From: Porpolomopsis calyptriformis
Taxonomy: Eukaryota; Basidiomycota; Agaricomycetes; Agaricales; Hygrophoraceae
Length of the DNA: 64,000 nt
Reading direction: 5' to 3'
NCBI GenBank assembly: GCA_951640195.1
Contig: OX621175.1
Coordinates: 1,538,470 to 1,602,469, forward strand
Part shown: in pieces, positions 45,640-56,978 of the stretch
How positions within the stretch are numbered: position 1 is the first letter of the stretch
How the letters are laid out: the number at the start of each line of letters is the position of its first letter
Program-made: the position numbers and the translations under genes
Notes under the pieces: model-generated
What the model was told of the DNA's origin: nothing
What the model saw: the letters and a program-made list of their open reading frames with translations, nothing else
The model's database searches: none

Positions 45640-46440
45640 CAAGTTACTGAGCCATGGCTGAAATGAACGAATTCTGTTGGAAGTTAGTGTGGGAGAGGGG
45701 TCTACACAGTTTCAGTGAACTCCTTCTGAACCCCTCTGTTCCGAACAGAGTGGACTTGACCAAAATGTGGTTCGGTTCCTTGTACAGCCACAATTGTGCT
45801 CTTTGTGGTGCGGTGAAGCAGCTTAGCAATACCAGTTAAGCTGGCGCAGTCTGCTACACTTTTACGCTGGCAAAGTTAGCCACGCTACCTTACTGTCTAG
45901 GCCTCAAGGCAGTAAGGTAGCGTGGCCAGAACCAAGCCAATCGACGGTGAATGGTAGTATAGCACTATGCAACACCCAGTGGTTGCATAGCACTCGGTGT
46001 TCGCTGACGGGACATGACCCCAGTCTGAAAACTAAGAGGAAAGAAAACCAAGCCAACCAACAGGTGAATGTAGCATAATGCCACGTTACATCTGCTGACT
46101 GCATAGCGCATTCGCCATTCGCCATTCATTCGGTGTTCACCTACGGAATGTGAACCTACCCATGTGAAGTAAATCAACAAGCCAAAAAATCGAGTGATGA
46201 ACGGCGGCATAAGACGTGTTACACCCACTGATTGCATCACGCATTTATTCAGTGTTAGCCAACAGGACATGAACTTACCGCAGTCTGAAACTAACAGGTC
46301 AGTAACACACACTGAGTACCTAAGAGTCAGTGTTCGCCGACAGCACGTGAGCGGTCTATAAACTAGGAGGCGAGAAAACCAAGCCAATCAACAACTGAAC
46401 GGTGCAACACCAGCTGAGTGCATAGCGCCGACAGGATATG
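45640..46440. repeat. Degenerate satellite-related flank
   Basis: Diverged relatives of the 218-bp unit (CCAAGCCAATCGACGGTGAA, TTCGCTGACGGGACATGA and so on) precede the ordered array. The CTCTGTTCCGAACAGAG palindrome and neighbours also occur, inverted, at 32000-32060. Confidence 0.75.
45879..45926. repeat. Perfect 17-bp hairpin
   Basis: GCCACGCTACCTTACTG (45879-45895) and its exact complement (45910-45926) flank a 14-bp loop. Confidence 0.95.
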
Positions 46441-48790
46441 AACTTACCGAGGTCAGAAACCAAAAAGCCAGACATTCAACCCAATCGACGGCCAACGATA
46501 GCATGACGCCGCGTCGAACCCACTGATTGCATAACGCAGTTATCAGTGTTCATCGAGAGGAGATGAATGTACACCGGTCTGCGAATCAAGATGTCAGACA
46601 GTGAACGGTGCAACACCGACTGAGTGCATAGCGCATTCGGTGTCCGCCGACAGAATATGAACTTACCGAAGTCAGAAACCAACAAGCCAGACATTCAACC
46701 CAATTGACGATCCAACGATGGCATGACGCCGCGTCGAACCCACTGATTGCATAACGCAGTTATCAGTGTTCATTGAGAGGAGATGAATGTACACCGGTCT
46801 GCGAATCAAGATGTCAGACAGTGAGCGGTGCAACACCGACTGAGTGCATAGCGCATTCAGTGTCCGCCGACAGAATATGAACTTACCGAAGTCAGAAACC
46901 AACAAGCCAGACATTCAACCCAATTGACGATCCAACGATGGCATGACGCCGCGTCGAACCCACTGATTGCATAACGCAGTTATCAGTGTTCATCGAGAGG
47001 AGATGAATGTACACCGGTCGGCAAGCCAATCGACAAGTGAGCGATGCAACACCCGTTGACTACAGAACGCATTCAGTGTCCGCCGACAGAATATGAACTC
47101 ACCGAGGTCAGAAACCAACAAGCCAGACATTCAACCCAATTGACGATCCAACGATGGCATGACGCCGCGTCGAACCCACTGATTGCATAACGCAGTTATC
47201 AGTGTTTCATTGAGAGGAGATGAATGTACACCGGTCTGCGAATCAGGATGTCAGACAGTGAACGGTGCAATACCGACTGAGTGCATGGCGCATTCAGTGT
47301 CCGCCGACAGAATATGAACTTACCGAGGTCAGAAACCAACAAGCCAGACATTCAACCCAATTGACGATTCAACGATGGCATGACGCCGCGTCGAACCCAC
47401 TGATTGCATAACGCAGTTATCAGTGTTCATCGAGAGGAGATGAATGTACACCGGTCTGCGAATCAAGATGTCAGACAGTGAACGGTGCAACACCGACTGA
47501 GTGCATAGCGCATTCAGTGTCCGCCGACAGAATATGAACTTACCCAGGTCAGAAACCAACAAGCCAGACATTCAACCCAATTGACGAGCAAACAATGGCA
47601 TGACACCGCGTCGAACCCACTGATTGCATAACGCAGTTATCAGTGTTCATCGAGAGGAGATGAATGTACACCGGTCGGCAAGCCAATCGACAAGTGAGCG
47701 GTGCAACACCTGTTGACTACAGAACGCATTCAGTGTCCGCCGACAGAATATGAACTCACCGAGGTCAGAAACCAACAAGCCAGACATTCAACCCAATTGA
47801 CGATCCAACGATGGCATGACGCCGTGTCGAACCCACTGATTGCATAACGCAGTTATCAGTGTTTCATTGAGAGGAGATGAATGACACCGGTCTGCGAATC
47901 AAGATGTCAGACAGTGAACGGTGCAACACCGACTGAGTGCATAGCGCATTCAGTGTCCGCCGACAGAATATGAACTTACCGAGGTCAGAAACCAACAAGC
48001 CAGACATTCAACCCAATTGACGAGCAAACGATGGCATGACGCCGCGTAAACCCACTGATTGCATAACGCAGTTATCAGTGTTCATCGAGAGGAAATGAAT
48101 GTACACCGGTCTGCGAATCAAGATGTCAGACAGTGAGCGGTGCAACACCGACTGAGTGCATAGCGCATTCGGTGTCCGCCGACAGAATATGAACTTACCG
48201 AAGTCAGAAACCAACAAGCCAGACATTCAACCCAATTGACGATCCAACGATGGCATGACGCCGCGTCGAACCCACTGATTGCATAACGCAGTTATCAGTG
48301 TTCATCGAGAGGAGATGAATGTACACCGGTCGGCAAGCCAATCGACAAGTGAGCGATGCAACACCCGTTGACTACAGAACGCATTCAGTGTCCGCCGACA
48401 GAATATGAACTCACCGAGGTCAGAAACCAACAAGCCAGACATTCAACCCAATTGACGATCCAACGATGGCATGACGCCGCGTCGAACCCACTGATTGCAT
48501 AACGCAGTTATCAGTGTTTCATTGAGAGGAGATGAATGACACCGGTCTGCGAATCAAGATGTCAGACAGTGAACGGTGCAACACCGACTGAGTGCATAGC
48601 GCATTCAGTGTCCGCCGACAGAATATGAACTTACCGAGGTCAGAAACCAACAAGCCAGACATTCAACCCAATTGACGAGCAAACGATGGCATGACGCCGC
48701 GTAAACCCACTGATTGCATAACGCAGTTATCAGTGTTCATCGAGAGGAAATGAATGTACATCGGTCTACAAATCAAGATGTCAGAAACCG
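46440..48790. repeat. Satellite array, 11 units of about 218 bp with a three-unit higher-order period
   Basis: The anchor CAGACATTCAACCC recurs near 46468, 46690, 46910, 47124, 47347, 47567, 47783, 48001, 48214, 48438 and 48657. Three unit types differ in the second half: A has GTCTGCGAATCAAGATGTCA; B has GTCGGCAAGCCAATCGACAA; A' has TTTCATTGAG instead of TTCATCGAG. They follow the order A, B, A' repeatedly, giving a period of about 655 bp. The 72-80 aa ORFs inside are repeat artefacts. Confidence 0.95.
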
Positions 48791-48799
48791 ACGGGTGAA

Positions 48800-49485
48800 C
48801 GAACAGTTGTATAACGCCGCACACTCACCACCTGCATCCCCAACCCGCTGGCCAATCTGTGTTTCCTGAGGATGGGTAGGCACTGCTTGCGTATTCCCGG
48901 GCGCGAGTATTCGCGCAGTGGTTGAACCCAGAGCCAGAGGAGCGCCTCCTGACTGGACTGTCTGCATCTCGCATTCAGTAAGAATCGGGAGGGCATAAAC
49001 AGAGTCGAAATTTTTTCGAACTCAGCCGCCGGGACAAAATGCTTTGTATTATCTTGTTTACGAATCATTCCATTTTCGTAGAGCGTGAAAGGGGCAGTAT
49101 ATCTCCCGCAGCTTCTTGCTGTCAGCCACCACCTCTCCACTGAGCAGCCTCAGCGGTAACGCGAGAGGGCACTAAATGAGCAGGCCTTAGGGCGTGTCTA
49201 TCATTTGAGGCAGCCTGCTGCAACCGACCCCCTTATCCGCCGATACTCCTACCCCTCTCCACCTCCTAGAGGGGTCAGAGGACTCAAGGTGGTTCACAAC
49301 GCTGAACTCAAACTCAACCGAGAATCGCGGAGAGATGGATGTAATCGCCGATTAGTTTAATGGATCAGAAACACTGATTTAATATTAATCGTGGGGCCAT
49401 CTTGATTTGAAATTTCAGCGATGGGTATATCTTCTCAACTTTCAAAGATCGGATACACTTACAGAGTTGCAAAGTTCACATTGAA
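48800..49485. other. Low-complexity/unknown region beyond the satellite
   Basis: A minus-strand open stretch at 48781-49140 (GGAPLALGSTTARILAPGNT in one frame) may be part of an exon, but no family or clear splice signals were recognised. 49150-49485 shows no gene. Confidence 0.3.
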
Positions 49486-49489
49486 ATCA

Positions 49490-51597
49490 TGGCTACCGCT
49501 GATGTTGGCGAGCTCAAAGCAATCGAAAATCAATTTTACGGCCCGATTCTCATTGCGGGTTTGTGACTTAACCCATCCGCCTCTCGTCTGGTGCTAATTG
49601 TGTGGGGACGAAGAGTACTTCACTTTTGCGTGCGTCTGACCGTTCCGATTTGAACACACTTTTTGATTGGACACAATATAACAGTCTGTTTGGCATAATA
49701 TATCTCCAAGTGTATCAGTACTTCTTTTCAACTAGAGGACTGGTTAAAGATCCCTTCCACATGAAGTTCCTGGTGAGTGATCACCTCGTCATGTCTCCCC
49801 TGATAATTGCTCATTTTCAGGTGGGATTTCAATGGAAAGTAATGCCTTGAGTATGACGGTCGAGCTTACACCCTCCTAGGTGTCTTGAATGCGTGATTAC
49901 TGCTGCAATCGCCCATGTGGGCTACACCTTTCTCGTTACAAACTTTGGAGACCCTGCGGCCCTTGCTACGCCATTCTGGTATGATCTACGCCCTCAGCAT
50001 TCACAATTCTCCATAACTCCGATTGATGATTCGATAGGAGTTTCGATGTAGGTGATAGTCTGCTTCATTATTATTTTATTTTATTACTTTGCACTTTAAA
50101 TCGATGGTCCCACAGGTGATATATGCTGTGAGGGTGGGTACTTCCGTGATCCTGGCCATGCCGTTGATATTTACTTGAATGGGATTAATGGGTAGGAACT
50201 TCAGATGTTTTGCACACGATGGTGCGCAATACATGGTTGAAAATGTCCTCGTTACTCACTTTGCGATGGCAGCATGTTCTTGCGTCGACTGTTCATCAGC
50301 AAGTGGGCCTCTATAAGCCCACCTACTCCTTCCGCTGATGTTAAAATGATAGTGAGCAAAGGGAGCATAGTTTTAACAGCGTGGATTGTAAATTCACCAG
50401 TTCTTCTCATCGAGACGTTGCTCATGCCTGTTTAGGTAGCCTGGTCGTTAGCCGAGTTCGGTGAGACGTTAGGGTTAACAAGAGCCACGACACCTAACGA
50501 GCAGGTTTCTTTGCAGCGATCGGGACAAGTACGTTCCACTCTCAAATTGATATGATAGGAATCTAATAGGAGTGGCAGCCATCACTGTGCAGCTGTTTGT
50601 TTCGGAAAATGTTCTTGATGGATCCATGTCGTGATGATTAATTTCCATCTAGCTTTGGTTTCCGGACCCTTGTGTCGTACCCCAAAGTAAGCAGCAGGTC
50701 TAGGACGATTCCAAGATGACCGCTGTGCGCCCTTCTAACTTATTAATAAATTCACCTTCTTCTCCAGGAGTTTTATAACCTTGCGATTGCGGGTCAAACT
50801 TCCTTGTTGGTGGCAGACATAAGCCTCGCTATTGCGCTGTGCTACTATCTGTACAAATCAAGAACTGGGTTTAGGCGGTGCGCTGCGCCGATTTTATTGT
50901 TCGAGCGTTACGCACCTGATAATCTACCTTCAGGATGGACACAATCCTTCGGGTTTTGATGGTTTACACTGTGAATACCAGTACGCAGAGCTAATGTACA
51001 TGATTTCTGCCAGTGGTTCACTGTTGCTTATTGCAGCTGTACTCGTCTGGTAAGAAGTTTCTGATCAGATCAGTTCTGATTTGATGAACCAAGCGGTTTA
51101 AAATATAGCATTGCTTCGCTGATCTCGTTCGCATTTGTAGGGAGATTTCTCTGCTCGATTGTGTTAAATGATTAATACCTTCGACAGTTCCAACACGCTA
51201 ACAACTTCGATTGCTGGCCTGGCCTTGTTGCTCAAAACAAACGTGCGTATGCTTTATATCTTGCGAGATTGTCTGCGAAAAATGGATCCCATAGTGTACT
51301 TCATTTCCTTAATGGCGGGGTGAGTTAAGCGATAATAGATTTGGACCCAAAGCTCATCTCCTTCCACCAAGTATAATGGCACGAGAAGATTTCCGTGACC
51401 AGCAAAACCTTGAACCGCAGGTGTCGATCTGTCTACCACTCACGATAACTTCAACCACCTGCAGTTCGCCGATCGTAACGATGGACAGGGTTAGCTATCA
51501 CTCATTTGTTGATATCCTTTTACTTTTGTTAACTTTTCCAGCCGAACACCCAGATGATGGCTGACGCCGTTAAAAGGGATATCGATATCGAAAATTA
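49490..51597 (+). CDS. DUF6534-type multi-pass membrane protein
   Basis: Agaricomycete seven-helix family of unknown function. Many short exons: MATADVGELKAIENQFYGPI plus LIAG (49490); LFGIIYLQVYQYFFSTRGLV (49690), the family's YxxxxYF helix; LECVITAAIAHVGYTFLVTN (49875) plus FGDPAALATPFW; FLRRLFISK (50280); ISLAIALCYYLYKSRTGFRR (50820); SNTLTTSIAGLALLLKTN (51190); DPIVYFISLMAG; and a polar tail ending in RDIDIEN-stop at 51597. Introns with GT..AG lie between. I could not confirm every junction; one exon at 50880-51050 looks rearranged (two competing frames), so damage is possible. Confidence 0.6.
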
Positions 51598-51623
51598 GTT
51601 GTTATGTATCAGTGTCGGGTGGT

Positions 51624-51655
51624 TGAAGAAGAAGAAGAAGAAGAAGAAGAAGATG
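51624..51655 (+). repeat. GAA trinucleotide microsatellite
   Basis: About ten uninterrupted GAA/AGA triplets just after the DUF6534 stop codon. Confidence 0.9.
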
Positions 51656-51923
51656 TTGAAGTGTATGATGATGTCGAGAAGTAACAGAGAATATCCACTG
51701 CTTTGCTTTTCAAATTGTGAAACGACCCTAGGAGATTTGGCAGCTGCAAGCTTCCCGCTGGCGAAGAGGGGTCAACAAGTGGCTGATTTCAGCTTCTGCA
51801 GCAGGATCTTTCGCCCACATCAGCCATGGATGTGTGCAACAATATTGACCTGTCTTGGGAAGTGGTTATGGGGGAAATATATTACAAATTGGCGATTATA
51901 GGTCGCTGTATTAGAAAACGAAC

Positions 51924-52528
51924 CTAGAAGGGAAGGCCTAAGGGGACACGCAAAACGTCCTCGGGCAAGCTCCAAAACTTCATCTTGCTTGGGTCCAGGA
52001 TATTGCCCGTGTTGGCAATGAACCTGTCCCGGATCTCGAGATCTATTGGCATCTCCTTGAAGCGAAGGTTCGGGTTGTTGATGTCATTGGTACGCCTTGT
52101 GATGAAGGCATGGACATGATTTCCACCCTGATCATACCAGTCTGCATTGGGAATTGAATGTGAGCATGTGGGAGAGGTGGAGGAAAATGTGAGGGACATT
52201 GGGGCCATGGAAGCAACGTTTTTAAATCTCCACGTCGTGGCTTTAGGGCTCGCCAGCTCATGAAATTCATCCAGGCTTCGGTAACAGTTAACTGGGGTTC
52301 TCCAGGGGCAGGGCCCAAGCCTTGGGCATTGAGGAAACGGACAAGTTCATCCTGGTCAATTGTGTATCCTGCGAAAATTCTGACCATGCTTTGTCCAAAT
52401 AGATGTAAGATGTGAGATTGAGATGAAATACTATGCTTTCCAGTGTACAAACCTCGGTAGTGAGTATTGCTGGGGTGTGTAGGTGGGTGGAGGTCGTTGG
52501 GAAAGAGGAAGTAGCCTAACATCTGCAA
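51924..52528 (-). CDS. Hypothetical protein
   Basis: About three exons: MQMLGYFLFPNDLHPPTHPS (from 52528), SMVRIFAGYTIDQDELVRFL .. LKTLLPWP (52390-52210), and DWYDQGGNHVHAFITRRTND .. VLRVPLGLPF ending at 51924. The introns are bounded by GT..AG near 52450 and 52190. The protein is soluble (about 170 aa). I do not recognise a domain. It is divergent from the gene at 52642. Confidence 0.5.
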
Positions 52529-52641
52529 ATAAACGAGATCAGCTTTATTTGGGCTGACGGGGACAGACGGTAACGGTAGGTAGTATTCTGTCTTCTTCCT
52601 CTTGTTCTGCTGCTACTTCAAAGGATGATTGTTGTCTACAG

Positions 52642-53371
52642 ATGGTTGATTTCGACCCAGAGGATAGCAGGATTCCACAGAAACTTCGAAATAGAATCGC
52701 AAGCTGGGCCACAAAGGTGCCTAGGCTGCAGCGCTCACAGTATGGGCCGATAGACAAGTACTTGAACCTCAAGTTCCCAGATGAGATGGTGAAGCCCCAG
52801 GGGCTGATTCGGCAGATAATGTCAGAAGAGGAGGTGGAGATGGTGGTGGGGATGGAGGGCTTGGTAGAGGAGGATGGGCTGTTGGATGTCGGTAACACGA
52901 GTATGATGAGTGTTGATTCGACAGGTATGTTGGCTCAGAAGATGTGGATGGCTCTGATTAAAGAGCTCTGCAGGACAATATGTCTCGAAACGGGAGCAAA
53001 AACGGTACCCGGATTTTATCGTGACAAGCTATTACAACGATGAGGAGAAATACGACAAGGTTCGGCTGATTATTGAAATCGGCTCGGTTTACAAGCGAGA
53101 AGGAGAATCATCGGAGAAGGCGAAAGACGAAATTCAAAAGCAATTACACGATTACATGGTGATTCTCGGGGAAGAGGGTGCGCGATGGGCAAAAAGTGTG
53201 CTTGGTGTGGCGATACTGGGAACCGAGGTTTGTTTTAGTCGGCCACGGAGGCAGGGTGGGTCGATCGCGTTTACGAAACCTTCGAAGGGGTATAGTTTGT
53301 ATGACGGGATGTTTGTGAAGGAGATCAACAAGGTAGCGATGATGTGCAAAGAGGACGGGGGTGAGGATTAG
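52642..53371 (+). pseudogene. Hypothetical protein with a one-base frameshift
   Basis: The first part (MVDFDPEDSRIPQKLRNRIA .. RTICLETGAKTVP) and second part (DFIVTSYYNDEEKYDKVRLI .. AKDEIQKQLHDYMVILGEEG .. KEINKVAMMCKEDGG) read as one conserved-looking protein, but they lie in different frames. The switch is at CCC near 53008, where removing one C would restore the frame. The D..(I)IEI..QKQLHDYM pattern hints at a PDDEXK-like nuclease fold, but this is weak. No intron signal explains the shift. Total about 240 aa. Confidence 0.5.
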
Positions 53372-54755
53372 GTGTATGTATACGGAGATGGTGTATTTGT
53401 ACAGCGATGTAAATGTAGGATGTAGGATTTGGATTTGGATTTGGATATGGGTAGCGCAAGGCAATGAACAGGCGAAGGGGTCGAGCCAACTAAATTATCA
53501 GGTTATTGGGAGGGTGTTACTGCGTTTGTTTGCGCTAAGGGCCTCAACGACCCCTGGATCCATCATCTGTGATTTTGGATTTTGGTCTAGAACGTTGTCT
53601 TTCTCCACACATCCCGCATTATGCCCAGCCCCAGATCCAGTATATCCCGATCCCTCCCCATCTGTTTCTGCCCAGTCCAATGCTATCAGGATGAAACCTG
53701 CTATCAATATTGGTTCACCAGGCCAACATCTGGCACGACATCCTCGGATGCCTCCCAATACGGACTACAACTTGGGAATCTGTGTTAAGGAAGACTCGAG
53801 GTCTCTGCCCGAGAATTCAGATTCCGGTCATGCAAATCTCTTGAAGGGAGAGAAAGCACATACTCATAGGAAACTCCGTGAGAAAGAGGACAAGAATGAT
53901 CTGGAACCTATGCAATCCACAGCTTTGCGAGTGCCTGTGGCCACTGAGCCCACCAATAGGGTTTTAAATGACCATTCAGCTTACAAGGGTCATGGAAGGT
54001 ACGCTCAGCAAGTTTCCAAGTGCGTCTTGTCTCTTGTGTTGTTCTTTGACCAGCATTCAACATAAACTATGTCGTACCAAAACCACGATAAACACCCTTT
54101 ACACTATAGATCCTGCTCACAACGAAGGGTGTGACTTTGCGTACGAGGAAGTTGTGAGAGGGAAGGAAGACCGACAGAAAATGGATGCGGGAGATTGCAA
54201 GAGCTGCCGTGACGTGGGTGCTTCCGCCTTACCATTTCATTGCAGCTGTTGAATTAATCGATCTGAAGTATTACGAAGCCATTGGGACCCTTCCAGATAG
54301 ATTACAGCCTCCACTTTGACGCTCGCGCTCGCCGTCACCTGTATGACGGTGTCAGCATCGCGGCCTCGCTGCCATTGCTCTAATGGACATAGATACAAAT
54401 ACGGAGTTTGATGAGGGACGCCAGCGGGCACATAGATGCAGATGGTGCGCGCACGACACTAGGGTATTGGAATATTGGATTCTTGAATACGCAAGAGGTG
54501 TCGGAGATCAACGAAAAAGCGAAAGAGATGCACAGGGTGAAAATGGTGAAGGTAAAAGGGGAGGTTGTGAGAGGGGCTACACATTTTAGAATAGATATTG
54601 TTGACACAGCTCATTCACCGACTTGCCTCCATTGTCATTCCTTCAATGGGACCGAAGTCGATCTCAACCTCAATACCTCTCCCCTACCGCATCTGGTCAA
54701 TCTTCATCTTTTGGAGTACCATTGGCCGGGGGTGATTCATCTACTGGTTATCATG
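53372..54755. other. Region without a recognised gene
   Basis: Contains a GATTTG microsatellite (53425-53448). Open stretches at 53690-54020 (NLLKGEKAHTHRKLREKEDK) and 54408-54600 (VSEINEKAKEMHRVKMVKVK) may be exons of an unrecognised or decayed gene. Confidence 0.35.
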
Positions 54756-54759
54756 CTAA

Positions 54760-55190
54760 CTGGCTGTGAGAAACATCTGGGTGCTGACCCCTCCGCGCTT
54801 ACGCTGGTAATCAATCTTGCATTTATTTACGAGTCGCAAGGACAATATGACAAGGCTGAGACCCTTTACAAGCGGGCGTTAGCTGCCTCCGAGGAACACC
54901 TGGGTGCCGACCACCCATCCACGCTTGCGTTGGTGAACAACTCATAGCGACAATATGACAAGGCTAAGACCCTCCACAGGCAGGCATTAGTTGGCTCCAA
55001 GCGTTATCTGGATGCTGACCACCCAGACACACTTACATCGCTATCGCTGAACAACCTCGCATTTGTTTGCAATTCACAAGAACCACACGACAGGGCTAAG
55101 GCACTCTTCAAGTGGGCACCAGCTGGCTGCGAGGAACATCTTGGCGTCAATCACCCATCCAAGTTTATGTGGCTGGCTATTTGCTGCTGA
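54760..55190 (+). pseudogene. TPR (kinesin-light-chain-like) repeat fragment
   Basis: Successive 42-residue units are visible: LVINLAFIYESQGQYDKAET plus LYKRALAASEEHLGADHPST, then LHRQALVGSKRYLDADHPDT, then LNNLAFVCNSQEPHDRAKAL plus CEEHLGVNHPSK. A TAG at 54945 and further lesions interrupt the frame. Such TPR arrays normally follow an NB-ARC or similar NTPase in fungal NLR-like genes, but none is found upstream here. Confidence 0.7.
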
Positions 55191-55325
55191 ATTCATGAAA
55201 CTCATCCGTGAGCGGTGATCCGGTAGCATGTGGGATTACTCTGTAGCTACAGCAGAAAGACAAAGGGCACACACCAAAAGGAATGTACAAAAGAAAGGGT
55301 CCGGTCGATCCTTTGTTTATACGGC

Positions 55326-56458
55326 TTAATAACTAGGCGAAAGGCCCCGTTCCTCCTCCACCCACCAGCTTTCGAGTATGGCCATCTGTCCCCAGTAGAC
55401 CCATTTGGCGGTAATGCCCATTCCCTCATGCAGAGTGGCTGCTACGCACGACTCCAGGAGCATTGTGATTTCGTCGCTGGTGTCTGTTGTAGACGCACCT
55501 GTGGCACTGTCCTTCGAGAGAGTGGGGTAGAACCAGGTATCTTGCCGGTCCCTGCAGAGGTCAAGTGCCACTTTGCTGAAGGAGCCGCCAAACAATGCAC
55601 TGGGAAGATCTTGTCCATCATGTCGCTGGTTGAAGTCAGAGATGTCGAGCGGAGTGATTGATTTGACCAGCATAAAGGATCCCCCAGAGGTGGATGACGT
55701 CAAGCGTTTGTGGAATAAATGGTCCGCTTGACACAGAATGCCCCCCCCCGTCATAATCGCTCCAACCAAAGCGGGAGCTTCTACAGCAATGTTGGAAATG
55801 TAATATGCACGATTAAGGCTGGATTCGCGGGGTGTTTTATGGAGCACGCGGTGTTTTAGAAGGAACCGGAGGAACAACCACACTAGGCGCAGGAGCACGT
55901 CGCACTCGCGTCCGCTGCCGTAGAGAACATAGTTAGTAGAAATAAGAAGTTAGTATAAACCATGCTTGCCAATTAACTCTCGCACAAGCAATCAAGAATA
56001 TTTTGACGTTTGTTTCTAGATCGGCTAGAAAGGAATCGTTTTTCTGTGCCATAATCTGTGACCCTTCAGCCTCAGGTAGCTGCACCGATTCCCCAATGAA
56101 ATGGAGAAACTATGGCGCACATGAACAATGAAGATCAGCACAGTAAGACAAGACAAAGAGCAAAACAAACCTGATCCCACAGAGGTGATGCATTTTTCAC
56201 AGGGAGGCGGAGGCAGGTCGAATGGGCAAAGAATTGTACGCTTGCATCTGTCACCCGCAAGCGGACAGGTTTAGTGCGGCTGCTGAAGTACAGATCAACG
56301 GACAGACACTTGGAGCGAGGAATAAAGACATACATGTTAGGGTGAACTCTCATTTGATAGGCGTGAGTCTCCCAGACTTGCCACCAAAGCTGCCCAACAA
56401 TATCAATATCCCCATTGTAACATCTCGTTCGTCCTGGAACATCATGTTGTGCGGACAT
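55326..56458 (-). CDS. Hypothetical protein
   Basis: Possible exons: 56458 to about 56172 (MSAQHDVPGRTRCYNGDIDI, LWWQVWETHAYQMRVHPNMY), and about 55898-55326 (NRAYYISNIAVEAPALVGAI, TGGGILCQADHLFHKRLTSS, GGSFMLVKSITPLDISDF, LVKSI..DEITMLLESCVAATL). The linkage between these parts is inferred. No family recognised. Confidence 0.35.
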
Positions 56459-56978
56459 GTTGCAAAGTACTTTCTGGTTGAAAGAGTGTGTAAGAGGAGT
56501 TTTATAGTTGCGGGATAAAACAACTGACAGTCACCTTTGATTTTTTGTTGAGTAAGTGACGGGGAAGAGAAAGTTCTAAATCGCAATGCTCAGACGGTAG
56601 CCTTGGTTTTATAGTCACTCGCCGTGCCAAAGCCACCATCCGAACGCTTAAATTAGTAACGATGCCACATCACATGTTGGATCTTTCTGTGGACGTTCTG
56701 TGGACGTTGGTACATTTTCGGCTCCGAGCCTTCGCCGTATGGTATTTTCTGCATATTGGTCTGTCCTTTTCATGCCCAGGAACTGCCGCTATCTCTCTTT
56801 GAAAGTTGCAGCCTAAGTAGGTGAACATATTTTAAGGGTGGAGCAGTGCAGGTCGAAGCAGCGTTGATGATCGTTGGATTCTCTTCTTTCGATCTTGCTC
56901 TGTGACTCTGTGGCGGTGACGTCAAAGCGTGAGCAATTCAAACAGCTACAACAGTCATCTCCTTAACTAGCGACGCCC

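Noticed and set aside
46476..48226. Several nearly identical 72-80 aa minus-strand ORFs
   Set aside because: Products of the tandem satellite unit, with no start context, introns or known domain; they repeat at the unit period.
53361..54065. 234-aa plus-strand ORF with an IWIWIWIW stretch
   Set aside because: The start lies in the GATTTG microsatellite of the upstream gene's 3' flank; only the later part could be coding.
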